A stretch of 64,000 nt of DNA, from the NCBI RefSeq assembly GCF_037975245.1, contig NC_092578.1, positions 12,506,321 through 12,570,320 of the forward strand. Direction: 5' to 3'. The position numbers were made by a program, and so were the translations under genes. The DNA comes from Apostichopus japonicus. Its lineage: Eukaryota > Echinodermata > Holothuroidea > Aspidochirotida > Stichopodidae. Positions 58,727-64,000 of this stretch are shown in pieces. Below the pieces are notes generated by a model. The model had not been told where the DNA came from, searched no databases, and was given only the letters and a program-made list of their open reading frames with translations. Numbering within the stretch: position 1 is the first letter of the stretch; every line of letters begins with the position of its first letter.

Positions 58727-61700
58727 ATGAGTTCATCAACAAAGACAAAATCTCTTCTGACTGAGTTTGATGAAATCTGTAATTTCTCAGCCGTTTTATC
58801 GAAAGGATGTGAGACAGGTATTTACAGCTTATTCATTCATAACCTAGATCTGCTATCGTCATCAGTTTCTATTAAACTCTGTGTGGATTAACCTATCAGC
58901 ATTAATTTTGTTGTTGTAGGTTTAACAAAGCAATAAGAAAGGAATTCATGTGCTAGACTTGGAAGGTTTCTGTTGTTGCACATCCACTTATTATCCAAAC
59001 TTGCAAAGTTGTGCTACCGTAATAGATTGTATGCTTTGGACCAATCTGTGTTGACACATGCATAGTGCGTGTACTCTCTGTCTGTGCCTCTATCTTCATA
59101 GGTCCAAATGTCTTAAACCTTATAAACAGGGGCTTCATTAGTCGCACTTTCAGGTCTGTTTCAAGTTGGCAGAGAAACAAGCAACACTACAGTAGTGCAT
59201 CCTGTATGCTGCATTCTCAAACTTGAAGCACAGTCCAGTTCAGTTTAATTATTTCAATTTCACACATAAATCAATGGAGAAGGCATATGATACCAAATTA
59301 CATGGCACAGTACATATGTACAGTATTTCATGGGCACTAAAACAGTTTCACAGGACTCATACATCATAACTGCAAATGTATGAATATTAGTGTTTGCACT
59401 GGGTATCACTATTGGGTAATATCATGGTAAGTGCATGGTACCTGTGTCTGAAATACAGCCAACTTGACCATGCAGCCAAATGATTGTTATATGCAAACAG
59501 CAAACGTATATAATACGATTTTCATTCTCTGTTTATCATTCAATAATGGGTTTTATGGCTTCAAGACAGTTTCACAGTTACAGTTATTTCACTCGTGAAA
59601 ATACCTAGCGTTGCTATGCATAGTTTTTCTAGTTCTGACGTCATGGTGGGTTATCGGGTATCTGATTCTAAATTGACTAGGTGATGCAAGTACCTATGAA
59701 TATTCATTCATTTATTTAAAACTATTGAAGTAAATTTTGAGATCAATTTTCACCAATGCTTGTCCAGTTGTACACCTGTAAATTGTTTTACTGACTTGTA
59801 ATCAAATGTGTGGTCGTTGGGGTATTGAATGAGGCCCAAAAAAACCTTGGATACTCCTTTGTACCCCAGAATTTATCAAGTTTCTGAAGAGCCAAGAGTC
59901 TTGTAGAAAGAAATGGCTGCAAGCAGAACAGGGCCAGGCACCTCTTCATGGTACTATCGCCAAACAAGGGGCTGATCTCCGAACACTGGAAGTCAAGCTC
60001 AACCACACAAGGTAAGGTAGAAGTTAGAAAGTTAATTGTGTCTAAATAGTTAATGCTGAATTGCAAGTCACCTCATATTACCAAATTATGAAGATTCTTG
60101 AGTGTGGGATAAAATTGACAGAAATATATATTTTACTGGTCTCTGGAAATCTTGGTTTCAGCTCTAAATAAATCTTAGAATTTCAGAAACATTTCTTGCA
60201 CATGAATGGTAGCTAGTAGTACTCATACCATACCATACGTATATGTACAGTATAATGTAGGCCTACAGGCACAACATGATATAGGTCAATAATGATATTA
60301 TTCTGGATTGTAATAATCACATGTAGCGAGGTGAACGATTGGCAGTATAGTATTTACTTAATTTCTATGACTGAGCAATTCATTCAACTTAGACTGAGGT
60401 TATTTTTACTCTATTCTTTGATAAGGATGTTTCCTACTTGATATGGTTTTTCTGCAGGAATCAACTTGACATGGAGATGAAACGACGAATGAAAGCAGAA
60501 GTGGACAAGGAGGAAGTGGTATGACCAGGAAGTTAACACAACTTAACAAAACTTGTAACATCTCATTAGTTGTATGTGCAGCTGGCCAGGAAGTTAACAC
60601 AACTTAACAAAATCTGTACCTTCTCATTAGTTGTATGTGCAGCTGGCCAGGAAGTTATCACAACTTAACAAAACCTGTAACTTTCTCATTAGTTGTATGT
60701 GCAGCTGAACAGCAAGTAGGGTTAAATATTAACTTCATAGGTTTCCATGCGCTCAGGTAGGATGGATAGACTAGTACTGTACATTGAATGTGTATTGGCT
60801 CAGCTTAATACTATGCAAGACTGCCTGAAAAGTGAGAGTGTCAATCTTATGCTGCTGCGTGCTGAAGGTTATGTCCACAGGGAGTGTGTGTGTGTGTGTG
60901 TAGATCCTTATTTCAATTACTCATGACATGCTGATGATCGACTATTTGTGAGGTCATAAATATGCAACAGTTTGATTGGAATCTGACTTATTAACTCTTT
61001 TGGGGAGGAGTGATTAAATTTTAACTTGCACCAATTTCTTAATGTGACAACGGGTATGTTACTTCAGTTGTATTTTACTTGCATTTACATGTTTGTTAAG
61101 CCAAGTGTTGCACACTACTCCAGGGATAGTAACTGGATGCAACCTGACCATCTTAATGCAGATTATCAGGGATCGCCAGGTTGAGTTTGTGTGCTTGTAA
61201 CCAGGTCTGATCAAGGTTTAGCCAACTTTAACTAATGCAGATTTCAGTAGCGGTACTGCATGTTGCATTTTCCAACTACAACTGCCCAGTTTTAATGAAT
61301 GTTCCATATCGTGGAGAATTTTTTTGCATGTGACCTAAACAGGCACTAGTCCTTAAAAGAGAAAAGTCATTCATAGACTAGTGCGCGGCTCTGGGTCTTG
61401 ACAACATTGGAAAGCTAGGTCGCAAAAGTGGGTTTTGTGTTGCATTGTCGTCCATTAGGAAGTGTGCTTCACTTACATTACAGACTCTTAACAAAGGTGG
61501 TTCAGTTCAGTGCTTCACTTTAATTGCTTATGTTCTCTTATCAGGAACAGCAAGTTATTCTCATCAGAGAGCTCCTCACAGACAACAACATGTTTGAAGG
61601 TTTGTCACAGAAGGAACGACAAAGCCTTGCGTTTCTCAGTCAGAGTAACATTAACCCCAATCCTTTACCCAGCTCGCATAAGAGGCTCTCGGCTGTCCAT

Positions 61701-62452
61701 GAAAAATCCGCAGATATCTTATCTGCCTCTGATCTCAGCTTTGACCGAACTGATGAAGATCTCGATGTTTCGTACCTGAGAGGAGGCAAGAAATGGAGGA
61801 AGATCAAGGTAAGAAATATTGAGATAAACAAGAAATAGTTTATCATATATTGCATTGCAAGCTGCTGTGCAAATAACTTCAATTGTTACACAACTGTAAA
61901 GGTGCATAGGACTTTAGGACTTGTAAAACCACCCTTAGTTCTAGGTTTGGACACCTTATTTATGCAACTTTGTGAAATTATGCCAACAGGAATTGGAATA
62001 TTGGTTAGATATGTACATTTCATTATGGTAATAACAGTATTGGTGGATGTAAGTATTTTAACAGAAGGGCATGGAAAAATCTGTTAATAATTTATTCAAT
62101 TAAGAGCAGAGAAATATTGAGGCCTTAAATGGATATTTGTCATAGTGGCTCTGTACATTCTGAATGGGCACAACATCAAATTTGTTTGTGTGGTTGTATT
62201 TTCAAAGATTTTCACTTTATTTCTGGAGAAAGTAAACATTGTAAAACTTCACTTTTGGGTGTCATTTGGTGTGTTTGAAACTTTGAAGCAAAATTTGTGA
62301 GTACATGTTTTGAACAACAGTGTTTACCTTGTATTCCATTTGTTTATTTATTATTAATGTCAACCCTTTTTTTTTTAAAGAGACCCAGTGCACCACCATT
62401 TGAAGAAGACGAAGATTTTGATTCTCCAAAGAGGGCCAGAATTGATCAAGAG
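58727..62452 (+). CDS. Rac GTPase-activating protein 1, N-terminal 210 residues (gene continues past window)
   Basis: First five coding exons of the centralspindlin subunit, which bundles midzone microtubules with KIF23/MKLP1 and regulates Rho at cytokinesis. Exons are 58727-58817, 59870-60011, 60458-60518, 61545-61808 and 62381-62452, all GT-AG with matching phases. The order of motifs follows the family: EFIKFLKSQESCRKKW, then LEVKLNHTRNQLDMEMKRR (coiled coil that binds the kinesin partner), QQVILIRELL, LAFLSQ, KRLSAVHEKSADIL and SDLSFDRTDEDLD, then a basic linker ending SPKRARIDQE. The C1 zinc finger and RhoGAP domain would follow beyond 62452, and I see no further exon before the window ends. 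The start ATG lies 9 nt after an acceptor (exon starts 58717), so an upstream noncoding exon exists. Confidence 0.9.
60525..60710. repeat. 61-bp tandem repeat, three copies, next to a RACGAP1 donor
   Basis: Units begin 'ccaggaagtta' at 60525, 60586 and 60647 and contain 'cacaacttaacaaaa' and 'tctcattagttgtatgtgca'. The array starts 6 bp after the donor of coding exon 3. Confidence 0.9.
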
Positions 62453-64000
62453 GTTTGTTCAAAAGTCATCTGTATCCCACCTTTCCACCCTCATCGCCCC
62501 CACCCCCCCTCCCCCATTCTCACATACACACATGCACACACAATCTTATCCAATGATATGTCTTAATGATGGGAAATGCTCTCAGGTAGTAGTGAATGAA
62601 GCTTTGTGAATGTTAATATAGTCAACGCTCTTTTTTATTTGGCACAATGCTAACCACCTATGTTGTCAGGTAAGTCAGACTGGAGACCACATTAGAAATC
62701 ATTTGTTAATGTTGGATATTTCTCCTCAGTCTCAAAGTGCAAAGATTTGGTCTTGTTTGTCTCAGATATCAGGAGTTGGTAGGGTGTCATAGATTAGCTT
62801 AATGCAACGTTGAAAGGTGACTGATATTACCTTCTCTACTCTCAAATATGAACTTGCCGTAACACTGAGAAAGCCTTGTCATCAATTCATGTATGTTATT
62901 AAAAGAAGAAACATTTCTGTTGTTGCTTATAATAATTAGAACTTTTACCTGCAGTTGTTAAGATGAGGTAAGATAAATTTTATTAAACCCCACAATGGAT
63001 GACTGAATGCTCGCATAAAACAGGCAGCAATATACAAAAGTATATAAAATAATATTAAATTATAAACACATGTACAAACAATTCTAAAACAATACAATGG
63101 ACAAGGCAAGAGACCAGAACTGTTCTAACAAACAGGTTCTGAGTTAATTGTATAGTGGCAAACAAAGATGGAGGGGTGGGGGGGGGGGAGTACAGCCTAC
63201 TGGGTCCTGTCAGTCATTGTCAAAATATTACTGAACTTATTCAAACACAAGGTAAACAGACTTTGTGTATTCTTTGAGAGAAAGAATGAAGCCTCATCTT
63301 TCAGTCACAAAAACGTATCCACCTAAATATCATTTTCTCTTTTAATTTCAATAGGTGATTATTTTAATTTACGTCTCTTTTCTATTCTATTCTAGAGAAA
63401 GTAGACTTGTTGCCTACTGGAACACATCCCTCACCCACAATAACTTTTCTCACTCCCCCATGCCCCCCCTTCGTGCCCCTCACCATTCACCTCTATTTCC
63501 CACTCTTTGCAAAACTGCACAATTTGCCAATGAATCCTAATGTTAAAATGTAGCAAAGTGAGATTGATAGCATAACAATCCTTCCATTTGACTACTTGAA
63601 CAGACTTAACCTCATCTACTGTACACCCTGGTCCCATATTGACTGAAACCAGCATATATTCAACCCACACCTGATGAGGACAGCTTGCATTGTATGGATG
63701 ACACCATAAACTCATTGTGAAATCGTTGCAATCATTATTTGTCTTTTACTCTGATTGGTTTGCATTTTTTGGCAACAACCCTGACTTTGACCAATTCAAT
63801 TTTGGACTAATAGCCCGACTCAAACTGCTTCTTTGATCAAACACCTTGGATAAGATGCACCATTATCTTAACACCTTGGATAAGATGCACCATTGTACGA
63901 GCAGTGCAAGAAGAGAGCAACTGGGGCAACAAAGCGGATTTATTTATCTTATTTTGTTATTTATTTACTTATTTTTGCCCTCCTATTTCTTGGTGAGTAT
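62453..64000. other. RACGAP1 intron, probable, to window end
   Basis: No further RACGAP1 exon is recognisable. The stretch near 62963-63080 ('gaggtaagataaattttatt') resembles the AT-rich 3' end of the LINE at 2.8 kb, read from the minus strand, but the match is weak. A poly-G run of about 10 lies near 63180, and a direct repeat of 'aacaccttggataagatgca' occurs at about 63839 and 63870. Confidence 0.45.

Overview
This 64-kb window is nuclear DNA of an invertebrate deuterostome. It is AT-rich, with short exons, GT-AG introns of 0.2-4 kb, many minisatellites, long poly-G tracts and tRNA-derived SINEs. Two tandem actin genes have introns at codons 41/42, 121/122 and 204, the positions I recall from echinoderm and other deuterostome actin genes. 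Together with the frequent 'taggcct' sequence style, this makes an echinoderm, possibly a sea cucumber, my best guess. That assignment is inference.

Layout. 0-8.1 kb: no recognisable gene; a hAT-like MITE, a LINE 3' fragment and a tandem duplication. 8.1-21.4 kb: two complete actin genes on the + strand, each with a CArG box, a TATA-like box, a noncoding 5' exon and four coding exons; both encode 375 aa and differ at three residues. 22.6-42.2 kb: a 17-exon + strand gene encoding a 548-aa coiled-coil protein that I identify as the homologue of human C10orf67. Its introns hold two copies of an unusual RNA-like element (one starting with a U2 snRNA 5' domain), an array of pseudo-exons copied from the end of exon 5, a 1.1-kb TAG-type microsatellite and SINEs. 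42-46 kb: tandem repeats. 46.3-54.8 kb: the complete nine-exon minus-strand gene for mitochondrial ATP synthase subunit beta (523-aa precursor), with one GC-AG intron, a 38-bp minisatellite with an 11-unit higher-order period, and a SINE whose tail touches an exon. 55.6-57.7 kb: two non-autonomous DNA transposons with related inverted repeats and candidate 9-bp target duplications. 58.7 kb to the end: the first five coding exons of RACGAP1 (centralspindlin GAP), with the C1 and RhoGAP domains beyond the window.

The genes are unrelated housekeeping, cytoskeletal or cell-division genes and do not form a pathway. The most interesting material is noncoding: the U2-headed RNA element and its diverged neighbour, the duplicated splice cassette in C10orf67 intron 5, and the exon-restricted similarity of the two actin genes.
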